64,000 bases of DNA from NCBI RefSeq assembly GCF_046159835.1, contig NZ_JBJXCY010000001.1, forward strand, positions 1,426,001-1,490,000, read 5' to 3'. Below the pieces are notes generated by a model. The model was not told the DNA's origin. It saw only the letters and a list, made by a program, of their open reading frames with translations, and did not search any database. The DNA comes from JACKJK01 sp046159835. GTDB taxonomy: Bacteria; Pseudomonadota; Alphaproteobacteria; Rhizobiales; Tepidamorphaceae. Positions 8,004-17,453 of this stretch are shown piece by piece (the stretch's first letter is position 1; each line of letters begins with the position of its first letter). A program made the position numbers and the translations under genes.

Positions 8004-9212
8004 TTGCAGTTCAACTCACACGGCCTCGCGCCCTATGCCTCGCAGGACGCGGACAGCAAGGGGAGGCTCGTCTCCGAGCCAACCAGCCCGACACGCAGCG
8101 AATTCCAGCGCGACCGCGACCGGATCATCCATTCCGCGGCGTTTCGCAGGCTCCAGTTCAAGACGCAGGTTTTCGTCTTGCATGAAGGAGACCATTTCCG
8201 CACCCGCCTGACCCACACCATCGAGGTGGCGCAGGTGGCGCGCTCCATCGCGCGCAATCTGAAGCTGGACATCGATCTCGCCGAGGCCATCGCGCTGGCT
8301 CACGACCTTGGTCATTCGCCGTTCGGCCATGCAGGCGAACGGGCGCTGGACGCGAAGATGCAAGGGTACGGCGGGTTCGACCACAATGCCCAATCGCTGC
8401 GCGTCGTCACTCGGCTGGAGCGCCGATACGCGGGCTTTGACGGGCTGAACCTCACGTGGGAGACGCTGGAAGGCATCGTCAAGCACAACGGGCCGCTGCT
8501 GGATGCGCACGGCAACCCGGCTGGCGACTACGCGGGCAAGACGATTCCCGGCGCCATCACCGAGTTCGATGCGCTCTTCCCGCTGCGGCTGGACAGCTTT
8601 GCCTCGCTGGAAGCGCAGGCAGCCGCCGTCTCCGACGATATCGCCTACAACGCCCATGATGTGGACGATGGTTTGCGGGCCGGGCTGTTCACGCTGGACG
8701 ACATTGCAGGCGGCGTCGAGATCGTCGGCATGATCGTGCGCGAGGTCGACCGGATCTACCCGCATCTCGACAGGGCGCGCCGCATTCACGAGACCTTCCG
8801 CCGCCTCATCACCATCGCCATCGAGGACGTGCAGAAGACGGCCGCATCGCGGCTCGGAAAACTGCACCCGGCCAGTGCCGAGAGCGTGCGGGCCACTGAC
8901 GCGGCCATCATCGGCTTTTCGGATTCCTTCCTGAAGGAGGTCGCCGTCCTGCGCACGTTCCTGTTCGAGCGCATGTACCGGCACCCGCACGTCAACGCGA
9001 CGATGAACGCGGCAGCTGGCATAATCGGCGACCTGTTCGACACTTATTTCGCCGATACAGAATTGATGCCGCAGGACTGGCGGGCAGGGACGGCGCAGAT
9101 GGACGAGACGCGCCGCGCGCGCCGCGTGGCCGACTACATTGCCGGCATGACCGACAGATACGCCATTTCCGAGCACCGCAGACTGTTTGACCACACGCCG
9201 GATTTGCGTTAG
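8004..9212 (+). CDS. dgt: Deoxyguanosinetriphosphate triphosphohydrolase-like protein
   Basis: This 402-residue HD-domain enzyme hydrolyses dNTPs to nucleosides and tripolyphosphate, which controls dNTP pools. The HD metal ligands are visible as His71 (RLTHTIEV), His100-Asp101 (AHDLGHSPFGH) and a later Asp. The opening SPTRSEFQRDRDRIIHSAAFRRLQ is characteristic. The start is taken at TTG 8004, because no in-frame ATG or GTG precedes the conserved region. argS follows 54 bases downstream. The sequence resembles the longer type-2 (Dgt-like) subgroup. Substrate preference for dGTP is not certain. Confidence 0.92.
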   Translation: MQFNSHGLAPYASQDADSKGRLVSEPTSPTRSEFQRDRDRIIHSAAFRRLQFKTQVFVLHEGDHFRTRLTHTIEVAQVARSIARNLKLDIDLAEAIALAHDLGHSPFGHAGERALDAKMQGYGGFDHNAQSLRVVTRLERRYAGFDGLNLTWETLEGIVKHNGPLLDAHGNPAGDYAGKTIPGAITEFDALFPLRLDSFASLEAQAAAVSDDIAYNAHDVDDGLRAGLFTLDDIAGGVEIVGMIVREVDRIYPHLDRARRIHETFRRLITIAIEDVQKTAASRLGKLHPASAESVRATDAAIIGFSDSFLKEVAVLRTFLFERMYRHPHVNATMNAAAGIIGDLFDTYFADTELMPQDWRAGTAQMDETRRARRVADYIAGMTDRYAISEHRRLFDHTPDLR

Positions 9213-9266
9213 GCGGCGCCAACACAAGGCTGCGCCACCGCGGCCCGACCCTTAAGGTACATTTTG

Positions 9267-11024
9267 ATGGACGTTTTCAAGGACTTCGCCGGGCGCGTCG
9301 AGCGCGCCGTTGCCGCGCTGGCGGCCGAGCGGGGCACCACGCTTCCCGACGGGCTACGCATAACCGTCGAACCGCCGCGCGATGCAACCCACGGCGATAT
9401 CGCAACAAACGCCGCGATGCTGCTCGCAAAACCCTTTGGCGCAAAGCCGCGCGACATCGCCGAGGCGCTCGCCCCGAAGCTTGAAGCCGACGACGTGCAG
9501 GCCATCGACATTGCCGGGCCGGGCTTTATCAACCTGCGCCTGTCGGACAGCTACTGGCAGCACATGCTCTCGACCATCGTGAGCGCTGGCACCGACTACG
9601 GCATCTCCGACATGGGCGGTGGCGAGAAGGTCAACGTGGAGTTCGTGTCCGCCAATCCGACGGGGCCGATGCATGTCGGCCATTGCCGTGGCGCGGTCGT
9701 GGGCGATGCCCTTGCGGGCCTTCTGGCGCGTGCCGGCTTTGACGTGACGCGCGAGTACTACATCAACGATGCCGGCGCGCAGGTCGATGTCCTGGCCCGT
9801 TCCGCGTACATGCGCTACCGCGAAGCTTGCGGCGAGGATATCGGCGAGATCCCCGAGGGGCTTTATCCCGGCGATTACCTCAAGCCGGTTGGTGCGATGC
9901 TGCGCGAGGCACATGGTGACGCACTTCTCGGCAAGCCCGAAGGCGAGTGGCTCGCCACCGTGCGGCAGACCACGATCGACGCCATGATGGAGATGATCCG
10001 CGCCGATCTGGCGGAACTCGGCATCGTGCACGACGTGTTCTTTTCGGAGCAGACGCTCATCAACGGCCCCGACGGCGACCTCGTGGCCGAGACGATTGCC
10101 GACCTGCGGGACCGCGGCCTGATCTACGAAGGCCGTCTGCCGCCGCCCAAGGGGCAGCTCCCCGAAGACTGGGAAGACCGCGAGCAGACGCTGTTCAAGG
10201 CGACCGAGTTCGGTGACGACGTCGACCGTCCGCTGATGAAGTCGGACGGCTCCTACACCTATTTCGCCAACGACATCGCCTACCACCGCAACAAGTACCT
10301 GCGCGGCTACATGCGCCAGATCGACGTCTGGGGCGCCGACCACGGTGGCTACGTCAAGCGGATGACGGCTGCGGTGAAGGCGATCAGCAACAGCGAGGCC
10401 TCGCTCGAAGTGCGGCTGTGCCAGCTCGTGAAGCTGTTCCGAGCCGGTGAGCCGGTGCGCATGTCGAAGCGTTCCGGCGACTTCATCACACTGCGCGACG
10501 TGACCGATGAAGTCGGGCGCGACGTGGTGCGTTTCATGATGCTGATGCGCAAGTCCGACGCGCCGCTCGACTTCGATTTCGCCAAGGTGGTGGAGCAGTC
10601 AAAGGACAACCCGGTCTTCTACGTGCAGTATGCGCACGCCCGCGCCAAGTCGATCTTCCGCAACGCCGCCGAAGCCTTCCCGGCGATCTCGTTCCCGCTT
10701 GCGCCGCTTGAGCCGGGCGATCTGGACGCGGTCGCGGAAGAGCCCGACCTGGCGCTCGTTCGCCAGCTGGCGGCCTTCCCCAGACTGATCGAAGGTGCCG
10801 CTGAAGCAGGCGAGCCGCACCGCCTTGCATTCTACCTTTATGACCTCGCCAGCAGCTTCCACGGCTTGTGGGCGCTGGGCAAAGACATGCCACAATTACG
10901 TTTTATTCACGAAAATAACGAACAACTAACCAAGGTTCGATTGCATCTCGTAGCTGCCGTGGCGAACGTGACCGCGGCAGGGTTGGGCGTACTCGGGGTC
11001 AGGCCTGCTGAAGAGATGCGATGA
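9267..11024 (+). CDS. argS: Arginine--tRNA ligase
   Basis: This 585-residue class I synthetase charges tRNA-Arg. An N-terminal additional domain (about 1-110) precedes the catalytic domain with the HIGH signature as HVGH at residues 136-139 (PTGPMHVGHCRG). MSKR at 399-402 (RMSKRSGDF) replaces KMSKS, as is often seen in ArgRS. The C-terminal DALR anticodon-binding domain ends with the usual short hydrophobic tail (LGVLGVRPAEEM). A TTG lies one codon upstream, but the ATG at 9267 is the natural start. It sits between dgt and the SPOR-domain gene, a neighbour order conserved in Hyphomicrobiales. Confidence 0.97.
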   Translation: MDVFKDFAGRVERAVAALAAERGTTLPDGLRITVEPPRDATHGDIATNAAMLLAKPFGAKPRDIAEALAPKLEADDVQAIDIAGPGFINLRLSDSYWQHMLSTIVSAGTDYGISDMGGGEKVNVEFVSANPTGPMHVGHCRGAVVGDALAGLLARAGFDVTREYYINDAGAQVDVLARSAYMRYREACGEDIGEIPEGLYPGDYLKPVGAMLREAHGDALLGKPEGEWLATVRQTTIDAMMEMIRADLAELGIVHDVFFSEQTLINGPDGDLVAETIADLRDRGLIYEGRLPPPKGQLPEDWEDREQTLFKATEFGDDVDRPLMKSDGSYTYFANDIAYHRNKYLRGYMRQIDVWGADHGGYVKRMTAAVKAISNSEASLEVRLCQLVKLFRAGEPVRMSKRSGDFITLRDVTDEVGRDVVRFMMLMRKSDAPLDFDFAKVVEQSKDNPVFYVQYAHARAKSIFRNAAEAFPAISFPLAPLEPGDLDAVAEEPDLALVRQLAAFPRLIEGAAEAGEPHRLAFYLYDLASSFHGLWALGKDMPQLRFIHENNEQLTKVRLHLVAAVANVTAAGLGVLGVRPAEEMR

Positions 11025-11150
11025 TGACCTCAGCCGGTCGCGTTTTTGGGGAAACGACGCTCGAGGCCCCATGAAACACCGGCAAATCGTGGCGAATCCG
11101 GCGTTCTTGCCGTTTCACGCCGTGCGATTATGCATGAGAGGACATTGCGT

Positions 11151-13181
11151 ATGACGCATGATCGATCCACCGGGGGAGAAGACACGCTTTTCGCCGATCT
11201 GGAGCGCGAGCTCGATTCGGCACAGTCTTCCAACACTCCGCAGCCTGAGGCACCGTCCGACGATCCGTTGGCGGAACTTGCCCGGCTGATCGAATCCAGC
11301 AAGGGCCAGCCGGCGAAACCCGGCGCGCCGCAGCCGGCACCCGCCAGCCAGCCGCGGGCCAGCCATCCCGCTGCAAGCCACCCGGCTGCGAGCCATCCGG
11401 CCGCCGGCGGAGCCGACAGCATCGCGCAACCGCCGCGCCCGCCCCAGCCGCAGGCACGTCCGGCGGCACCGCCCCCGCCGCCGAAGCCCGAACCGGCTGC
11501 TTCGGTCGCCTATGAAGACGATCTCACGGCACAGCTGGAAGCCTCGCTCCAGGGCATGGACTTCTCGGCCGGGTCTGACCCGTTCGCCCATCCCGGCGAC
11601 ACCGCAAGTGACATGGTTGCGCCCGAGCGTCCCGCGCCGAAGCCAGCCCAGCCGCGCGTCCACGCCGCGCCCGCGCGCCCCGCGCCGCAGCCCGAGCCGG
11701 AAGACGATGATCCGTTCGCGAGCCTTGAAAGCGCGCTGAGCCAGGTGGTTGCCGAAAGCACCCCGCAGGCAGCGCCCGCATCGCGCCCGGCCATTGCCGC
11801 GAGCGCCAGTGCCAACCCGTACGCCGCGCACTCCCAGTACGATGAAGGCTACCAGTCGAGCTATGACGACCTGGAGCCCGGCGTTCAGTACGAGGACGGT
11901 GCGCCGGAATTTGAAGACGTCGACGAGCATGGCTCGCCCTATGATGATGACTACGAGTACGACGATGAACCGCGCTCGCGCCGTGGCGTCTACATCGTCG
12001 GTGCGCTGCTTGGCCTCGTGATCGTTGGCGGCGCGGCTGCCTACGGCTTCAAGGCCGTCATGGGTGGCGGCGGGGACGATGTTCCCTTCGTTGCCGCTTC
12101 CGATGAGCCTGTGAAGACCACGCCGGAGGCGACCGACCAGTCGGGTTCGTCCCAGCAGGGCAAGCTCGTCTATGACCGCATCGGCGGCAACAGCGACGAT
12201 CCCGACGACAGCCAGATCGTCTCGCGTGAAGAACAGGTCGCCGTGAATAATGATGGCCGCGCCGTTCGCGTGATTTCGGGCGAGGGTGCTCCGCCGACTC
12301 CGAACGTCGAGTCAGACGAGGATTCCCGCCGCGTTCGTACGCTGACCGTGCGTCCCGACGGGCAGATCGAAACACCCCCGCCGGCGCCGCGCGCGCCCGA
12401 GCCGGAACCCCAGCAGATCGTTCAGCAGCAGCCGGCAGGCCAGGCCCCGACTTCGGGTCAGGCCGCACCGGGCAACCAGCCCGTCGCCGTGGCCCCGTCC
12501 GCAGCGCCGCCGCCGGTTCCCTCTGCTGTTGCGACCAACACCGGTCAGAACAGCCAGCCGCCGTCGCAGCTTGATGTGGTGCGTCAGAACGCCCAGCAGC
12601 AGGCCCAGAGCCAGGGTGTGCCGCTGCCGCTGACGCGTCCGTCCACGAGCCAGCAGGACCAGGGCCAGACCCCGGTCGCGGTTGCACCGGCACAGATTCC
12701 GCAGGCACCGCCCGCGGCGATCCCGCAGGCACCGCGCCAGGTTCCGCAAAGTGTGCGCATTTCGCGACGTGGCTCCGACGATGCCGCAGCACCTGTCATC
12801 GCTTCGCAGCCCCAGCAGACGCAGATCGCGCAGGCGCCCCAGTCCGTGCCGGTCGCCGTTGCCCCGCAGCAGCAGGCACCTGCCGCCGCGCCGCAGCAGC
12901 AGGCCAGCGTTTCGCAGCAGGCCGCCGCGCCGATCACCTCGGGCTATGTCGTGCAGATCGCTTCCAGCCGCAGCGAGGATGATGCCCGCTCGGCCATCGG
13001 TCGCGTCGAAGGGCAGGCCGGAAGCGCGCTGAATGGCTATCGCGGGCAGGTCCAGCGTGCCGATCTCGGCAGCCGTGGCGTGTTCTACCGCGCAGCCTTC
13101 GGGCCGATGCAGTCCATGTCGGAAGCGACGTCTGTCTGCAATCGCCTGAAGTCGAACGGGATCGACTGCTTCGTTCGCTAA
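11151..13181 (+). CDS. SPOR-domain membrane protein with long disordered regions
   Basis: This protein of about 676 residues has a cytoplasmic Pro/Ala/Gln-rich region (about 1-275), one membrane segment (GVYIVGALLGLVIVGGAAAYG, about residues 280-300), a long periplasmic Pro/Gln-rich linker, and a C-terminal SPOR domain (about 595-676, SGYVVQIASSRSEDDARSAI to NRLKSNGIDCFVR). SPOR domains bind denuded glycan strands at the division septum, so a role in cell envelope growth or division is likely. The start at ATG 11151 is preferred because GAGAGGA lies eight bases before it. The upstream part of the frame is not supported. Its position between argS and nagZ, a peptidoglycan-recycling gene, fits an envelope role. 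The sequence between the ends is low complexity and fast evolving. Confidence 0.88.
   Translation: MTHDRSTGGEDTLFADLERELDSAQSSNTPQPEAPSDDPLAELARLIESSKGQPAKPGAPQPAPASQPRASHPAASHPAASHPAAGGADSIAQPPRPPQPQARPAAPPPPPKPEPAASVAYEDDLTAQLEASLQGMDFSAGSDPFAHPGDTASDMVAPERPAPKPAQPRVHAAPARPAPQPEPEDDDPFASLESALSQVVAESTPQAAPASRPAIAASASANPYAAHSQYDEGYQSSYDDLEPGVQYEDGAPEFEDVDEHGSPYDDDYEYDDEPRSRRGVYIVGALLGLVIVGGAAAYGFKAVMGGGGDDVPFVAASDEPVKTTPEATDQSGSSQQGKLVYDRIGGNSDDPDDSQIVSREEQVAVNNDGRAVRVISGEGAPPTPNVESDEDSRRVRTLTVRPDGQIETPPPAPRAPEPEPQQIVQQQPAGQAPTSGQAAPGNQPVAVAPSAAPPPVPSAVATNTGQNSQPPSQLDVVRQNAQQQAQSQGVPLPLTRPSTSQQDQGQTPVAVAPAQIPQAPPAAIPQAPRQVPQSVRISRRGSDDAAAPVIASQPQQTQIAQAPQSVPVAVAPQQQAPAAAPQQQASVSQQAAAPITSGYVVQIASSRSEDDARSAIGRVEGQAGSALNGYRGQVQRADLGSRGVFYRAAFGPMQSMSEATSVCNRLKSNGIDCFVR
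11361..11405 (+). repeat. Three 15-base tandem repeats inside the SPOR gene
   Basis: Three imperfect copies of AGCCATCCCGCTGCA encode SHPAA three times in the disordered cytoplasmic part of the SPOR-domain protein. Such a unit can expand or shrink by slippage without changing frame. Confidence 0.8.
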
Positions 13182-13220
13182 GCTCGCGCGGGTTTGCCCG
13201 CAGCGAGAACCAGATTGTGC

Positions 13221-13254
13221 AAAGGCGGTGGCGTCGCTTGACGCTGCCGCCTTT
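13221..13254 (+). terminator. Hairpin between the SPOR gene and nagZ
   Basis: Arms at 13221-13235 and 13240-13254 pair along 15 positions, including two G-T wobbles, around a GCTT loop. There is only a weak T-rich end (CTTTGTGCGTC). It ends 17 bases before the nagZ GTG, so it could terminate the upstream transcript or affect nagZ translation. Confidence 0.55.
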
Positions 13255-13271
13255 GTGCGTCTAATCCGATT

Positions 13272-14291
13272 GTGGCCATTTTCTCCTACATCAGCGGCGT
13301 TGCCGGCACCGAACTGACCGAAACGGAGCGCGCGCTCTTCAGAGAGCGTCCCCCGTGGGGCGCGATCCTGTTTGCCCGCAATATTGCCGATCCCGATCAG
13401 GTCCGTGCGCTGGTCACCTCCATCCGTGAGATTCTGGGCCGCGAGGATGCCCCCGTCCTGATTGACCAGGAGGGAGGCCGCGTACAGCGTTTGCGCCCGC
13501 CGCACTGGCCGGAATATCCGCCAGCCAGCGTCTATGCCGACATCTTCGACGACGACAGTGACGCCGGGCACCGCGCCGCGTGGACTGGCGGGCGGCTGAT
13601 CGGCGAGGACCTGCACGAGCTCGGCATCAACGTCGATTGCCTGCCTGTCGCCGACATCAGCTTCCCCGAAACCCATGACGTGATCGGCGATCGCGCCTAT
13701 GGCGATTCGCCTGAAAAGGTCATCGCACTGGCAACTTCCGCCGCCGAAGGCCTGATGCAGGCGGGTGTTCTGCCGGTTCTCAAGCATATTCCCGGGCATG
13801 GCCGCGCGAAGTCCGACAGCCACAAGGAGCTGCCCATCGTCACCGCCAGCCGGACGCGGCTGGAGACAATGGACTTCGCAGCCTTTGCAGGTCTGCACCA
13901 CCTGCCGATGGCGATGACCGCCCACGTCGTCTACACGGCGATCGACCGCGACAACTGCGCCACGAATTCCCGCAAGGTCATTCGCGAGATCATTCGCGGC
14001 GATATCGGCTTCGATGGACTGCTGATGAGCGACGATCTGTCGATGAAGGCGCTCACCGGAGCGTTCGAGGAGCGTGCCGCGCAGGCGCTGGATGCCGGTT
14101 GCGACATCGCGCTCCACTGCAACGGCGATATCGACGAGATGCGAGCGGTTGCTGCCGGCTCGCGCGTTCTGGCCGGCGATTCGGCTGACCGGGCCGAGCG
14201 CGCCATGAAGCAGGCAGTCCGGCGCAGTTGCGACACGCACGCACTGCGTGAAACGTTCCGCGCGCTGACCGGCTACGGGGTGGCGTCGTGA
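13272..14291 (+). CDS. nagZ: Beta-N-acetylhexosaminidase
   Basis: This 339-residue glycoside hydrolase family 3 enzyme removes N-acetylglucosamine from anhydromuropeptides in the cytoplasm during peptidoglycan recycling. The family signature KHIPGHGRAKSDSHKELP is intact and includes the Asp-His pair (DSH) used as acid/base. LLMSDDLSMKAL carries the nucleophile Asp. LIDQEGGRVQRLRPP is also typical. The start is GTG 13272. Its end overlaps the scpA start by four bases, so nagZ, scpA and scpB are translationally linked. Confidence 0.95.
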   Translation: MAIFSYISGVAGTELTETERALFRERPPWGAILFARNIADPDQVRALVTSIREILGREDAPVLIDQEGGRVQRLRPPHWPEYPPASVYADIFDDDSDAGHRAAWTGGRLIGEDLHELGINVDCLPVADISFPETHDVIGDRAYGDSPEKVIALATSAAEGLMQAGVLPVLKHIPGHGRAKSDSHKELPIVTASRTRLETMDFAAFAGLHHLPMAMTAHVVYTAIDRDNCATNSRKVIREIIRGDIGFDGLLMSDDLSMKALTGAFEERAAQALDAGCDIALHCNGDIDEMRAVAAGSRVLAGDSADRAERAMKQAVRRSCDTHALRETFRALTGYGVAS

Positions 14292-15064
14292 CGAACGTTT
14301 TCGAGGAAGACGTCGCCACCAAGCCTCCCGAAGAGGGCACGCCGCTCATCGTCGACCTCGAAGGCTTCGAAGGTCCGCTTGACCTGCTGCTGGCGCTGGC
14401 GCGCACCCAGAAGATCGATATTGCGAAGATGTCGATCCTGGCGCTCGCCGAGCAGTATCTCCATTTCATCCAGCAGGCCCGCCAGCTTCGCCTGGAGCTC
14501 GCCGCCGACTATCTCGTCATGGCGGCTTGGCTCGCCTACCTGAAATCGCGCCTGCTACTGCCCGAACCCGAGGACGATGAGCCGACGGGCGAGGAACTCG
14601 CCGAAGTGCTGGCGTTCCGCCTGCGGCGGCTTGAGGCCATGCGCGAGGCGGCCGCCAAGCTGATGAACCGCAACCGGCTCGGGCGCGACGTGTTCGCGCG
14701 CGGCCAGCCGGAAGGCGTGACGTCGATCCGCAAGAGCGAATGGGAAGCCGACCTCATCGACTTGCTGAAGGCCTATGCCGAACGCCGCCAGCGGGCCGCG
14801 CCGCGCACCTACGTGATGCGCAACCGCGACGTCTGGCAGCTCGGCGAAGCACGTGCGGCGCTCACGCGGCTTCTGGGGCCAATTGCCGAATGGACGCCGA
14901 TTGACCGTATCCTGGCAGAGTACATGGGCGAGGGGCCAAAGCGCGGCACCGTGCTGGCCACGGGCTTTGCCGCGAGCCTTGAACTGGTTCGCGAAGGCAT
15001 GGCGGAGGTGCGGCAGGACAGGCACTTCGCGCCGCTCATGTTACGGTCGGCACGCAGCGAGTAG
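14288..15064 (+). CDS. scpA: Segregation and condensation protein A
   Basis: This 258-residue kleisin subunit of the SMC-ScpAB condensin bridges the SMC heads to compact and segregate chromosomes. The N-terminal FEGPLDLLLALARTQKIDIAKMSI is the hallmark. The central DYLVMAAWLAYLKSRLLLP is also conserved, and the C-terminus forms the winged helix. It starts at a GTG inside the nagZ stop region (GTGA overlap) and is followed nine bases later by scpB. Confidence 0.95.
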   Translation: MTNVFEEDVATKPPEEGTPLIVDLEGFEGPLDLLLALARTQKIDIAKMSILALAEQYLHFIQQARQLRLELAADYLVMAAWLAYLKSRLLLPEPEDDEPTGEELAEVLAFRLRRLEAMREAAAKLMNRNRLGRDVFARGQPEGVTSIRKSEWEADLIDLLKAYAERRQRAAPRTYVMRNRDVWQLGEARAALTRLLGPIAEWTPIDRILAEYMGEGPKRGTVLATGFAASLELVREGMAEVRQDRHFAPLMLRSARSE

Positions 15065-15073
15065 AGTTTGGAC

Positions 15074-15808
15074 ATGGCGAAACCCGACAACGACGAACGC
15101 GCAGTGACAGGCGAGGCCGGTTCTCTCGGCGAGAACGTGACGGTGCTGACCACGCACGCCACGCAACTGCGCATGGTCGAGGCGCTGCTGTTTGCCGCCA
15201 GCGAGCCGCTGGATGAAGCCTCCATCGCCGCCCGCATGCCGGAAGGCTGCGACGTGCCGAAACTGCTGGAGGAGCTGCGCGAGGACTATTCGCGGCGCGG
15301 CGTGAACCTCGTGCGCTCCGGCAACGCCTGGCGGATGCGCACGGCAGACGATCTCGCCTTCCTGCTCCGCATGGACAAGGTCGAGCAGAAGAAGCTCTCG
15401 CGCGCAGCCCTCGAAACACTGTCGATCATCGCCTACCACCAACCGATTACGCGCGCCGAGATCGAGGAGGTGCGCGGCGTCTCGCTGAGCCGCGGCGTTC
15501 TCGACGTGCTGCTGGATACTGGCTGGATCCGCATGCGCGGCCGCCGTCGCACCCCCGGTCGGCCGGTCACCTACGGGACAACACCGGATTTCCTCGACCA
15601 TTTCGGTCTGGAGAACATTCGCGATCTGCCCGGAATCGACGAGATGAAGGCGGCGGGCTTCCTCCAGACCGATATTCCCGACCACCTCAAGGTGCCGGTG
15701 CCAAACGACGATGAGGCGCTGGCAGCTGACGAGGATCCGCTCGACGAAGAAGGTACCGATGCCGAGTTCGCCGAACTCGCAGATGAAGACGACGCTCCGA
15801 CGCAGTAA
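15074..15808 (+). CDS. scpB: Segregation and condensation protein B
   Basis: This 244-residue partner of ScpA has tandem winged-helix domains. MVEALLFAASEPLDEASIAARM opens the first, and ALETLSIIAYHQPITRAEIEEVRGV is the strongly conserved centre. RPVTYGTTPDFLDHFGL closes the second. The C-terminal 35 residues are acidic and unstructured. The ATG at 15074 is preferred to a TTG two codons earlier. It functions with ScpA as a dimer on SMC. Confidence 0.95.
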   Translation: MAKPDNDERAVTGEAGSLGENVTVLTTHATQLRMVEALLFAASEPLDEASIAARMPEGCDVPKLLEELREDYSRRGVNLVRSGNAWRMRTADDLAFLLRMDKVEQKKLSRAALETLSIIAYHQPITRAEIEEVRGVSLSRGVLDVLLDTGWIRMRGRRRTPGRPVTYGTTPDFLDHFGLENIRDLPGIDEMKAAGFLQTDIPDHLKVPVPNDDEALAADEDPLDEEGTDAEFAELADEDDAPTQ

Positions 15809-15895
15809 CGCCAGCCCTCAAGCTTTTCCTTGCATTTGGCGGCGTCAGGCGCGATTGCCTCGGTGCAAGAGCGTTTCAGGTAGCCAGGTTTGCGT

Positions 15896-17029
15896 ATGAC
15901 CCCAGCAGCGACGAAAGAACGCCCCCCGGAACCGGCTGGCCGGGCAAAGGCACGCACGCGTGCCGGCGCAAGCATCGCGGCGGAGGTTTCCTTTGCCGGT
16001 GTGTGCCATGCCTACGGTGCCGTGCCCTCGCTGCGCGGGGTCGATCTCGACATCGCGCCTGGCGAGGTGATCTGCCTGCTCGGTCCCTCCGGTTGCGGGA
16101 AATCGACCTTGCTGCGGCTGACGGCCGGTCTCGACGCGGTCACAGCCGGCGCGATCCGCATCAACCGGCGCGACGTCTCCTCGACCAAGCTGACTGTGCC
16201 GCCTGAAAAGCGTGGCGTCGGCCTGATGTTTCAGGACTACGCGCTGTTTCCCCACCTGACGATCCTCAAGAACGTCATGTTCGGCCTGCGCGAACTGTCG
16301 CGCGCCGACGGCGAACGCGAGGCGATGAATGCGCTGTCGCGCGTCGGTCTCGATTCGTATGCCCGGCAATATCCCCATGCGCTTTCGGGTGGCGAGCAGC
16401 AGCGCGTTGCGCTGGCGCGCGCCATCGTGCCGCGCCCGAGCGTGTTGCTGATGGACGAGCCGTTCTCCGGCCTCGACAAGCGGCTTCGGGATTCGGTGCG
16501 TGACGACACGCTGTCGGTGATGCGCGAGACGCGCGCGACCGCGATGCTGGTGACGCACGACCCCGAAGAGGCCATGCGCATGGCCGACCGGATCGTGCTC
16601 ATGCGCGAGGGGCGAATTGTCCAGATCGGCACGGCGCTCGAGCTCTACAATCAGCCCAACGACATCTACGCTGCGCGCTTCTTTTCGGAGGTGAACGAAC
16701 TTGCCGGAACCATCCATGATGGGATGGTCGATACGCCGGTGGGACGGTTTGCCGCGCCGGGGCTGGAGGAGGGGCAGCGGGTCACGGTCTGCATCCGACA
16801 GCAGGGCATCGAGCCGGTGGGTGACGCCGAGACCATCGGAACAGTGCCCAGCGTCGTCGGGCGCGTTCTGGCCCGCCGCTTTCTCGGAGAGGTGGATATC
16901 CTTGAACTTGCCTTGGAAGGACTCGACCAGACGCTGACCGCAAGGGCGCGAAACGTCGGCGATCTGGCGGTGGGTGGTGACATCCGGATACGGGCCAACC
17001 CGCAGGACGTGCTGGTATTTCCCGCCTGA
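15896..17029 (+). CDS. Orphan ABC transporter ATP-binding protein, FbpC/PotA-like
   Basis: This 377-residue ABC ATPase has Walker A GPSGCGKST near residues 63-71, the Q-loop FQDYALF, signature ALSGGEQQRVALARA, Walker B VLLMDEPFSGLD and the H-loop THDPEEAM. A C-terminal regulatory domain (about 260-377, TOBE-like) resembles those of FbpC (ferric iron) and PotA/UgpC-type importers. No permease or binding protein gene is adjacent, so the substrate cannot be told from context. It stands between scpB and tatA, which are usually neighbours in this order of bacteria, so it may be an insertion. The start ATG 15896 follows a poor ribosome site, and a TTG lies two codons upstream. Confidence 0.85.
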   Translation: MTPAATKERPPEPAGRAKARTRAGASIAAEVSFAGVCHAYGAVPSLRGVDLDIAPGEVICLLGPSGCGKSTLLRLTAGLDAVTAGAIRINRRDVSSTKLTVPPEKRGVGLMFQDYALFPHLTILKNVMFGLRELSRADGEREAMNALSRVGLDSYARQYPHALSGGEQQRVALARAIVPRPSVLLMDEPFSGLDKRLRDSVRDDTLSVMRETRATAMLVTHDPEEAMRMADRIVLMREGRIVQIGTALELYNQPNDIYAARFFSEVNELAGTIHDGMVDTPVGRFAAPGLEEGQRVTVCIRQQGIEPVGDAETIGTVPSVVGRVLARRFLGEVDILELALEGLDQTLTARARNVGDLAVGGDIRIRANPQDVLVFPA

Positions 17030-17142
17030 AATTTCAGCGTTAATCAGACGAATGAATGGGCATGAAGGTGTGTTGCGACAATGCGTTGCGCCCTATATCT
17101 TCGCCCACAACGATTTTTCCAGTTTCCAGGGAGTACCCGGTC

Positions 17143-17376
17143 ATGATGCCGAGTTGGTTTCAAATTCTGCTTGTCGTCGTCTTGCTCGTGCTGCTGTTCG
17201 GCCGCGGCAAGATTTCCGAGCTGATGGGCGATGTCGCGAAGGGCATCAAAAGCTTCAAGCAGGGCATGTCGGACGACGATGACGCGACTGCTGACGTGCC
17301 TGCCGAATCCAAGACGATCGACCATCAGCCGACCGAAACCGTGAAGCCGGCCAAGGCCAAGACGAAGGTCAGCTAA
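17143..17376 (+). CDS. tatA: Twin-arginine translocase subunit TatA
   Basis: This protein of about 77 residues has an N-terminal membrane helix (WFQILLVVVLLVLLFGRGKI) followed directly by the amphipathic helix SELMGDVAKGIKSFKQGM and a charged tail. TatA oligomers form the passage for folded proteins carrying twin-arginine signals. The start is the first of two adjacent ATGs (17143 and 17146), with AGGGAG ending nine bases upstream. A longer in-frame extension would put a non-family sequence before the helix. It leads the tatABC cluster. Confidence 0.95.
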   Translation: MMPSWFQILLVVVLLVLLFGRGKISELMGDVAKGIKSFKQGMSDDDDATADVPAESKTIDHQPTETVKPAKAKTKVS

Positions 17377-17453
17377 GGCACTTGCAGGTTCGCGAAACCG
17401 GGGACAGCAGCGCGCACTGAGTGAAACTCGCCGCGCTGCGTCATGGAAGGCGC

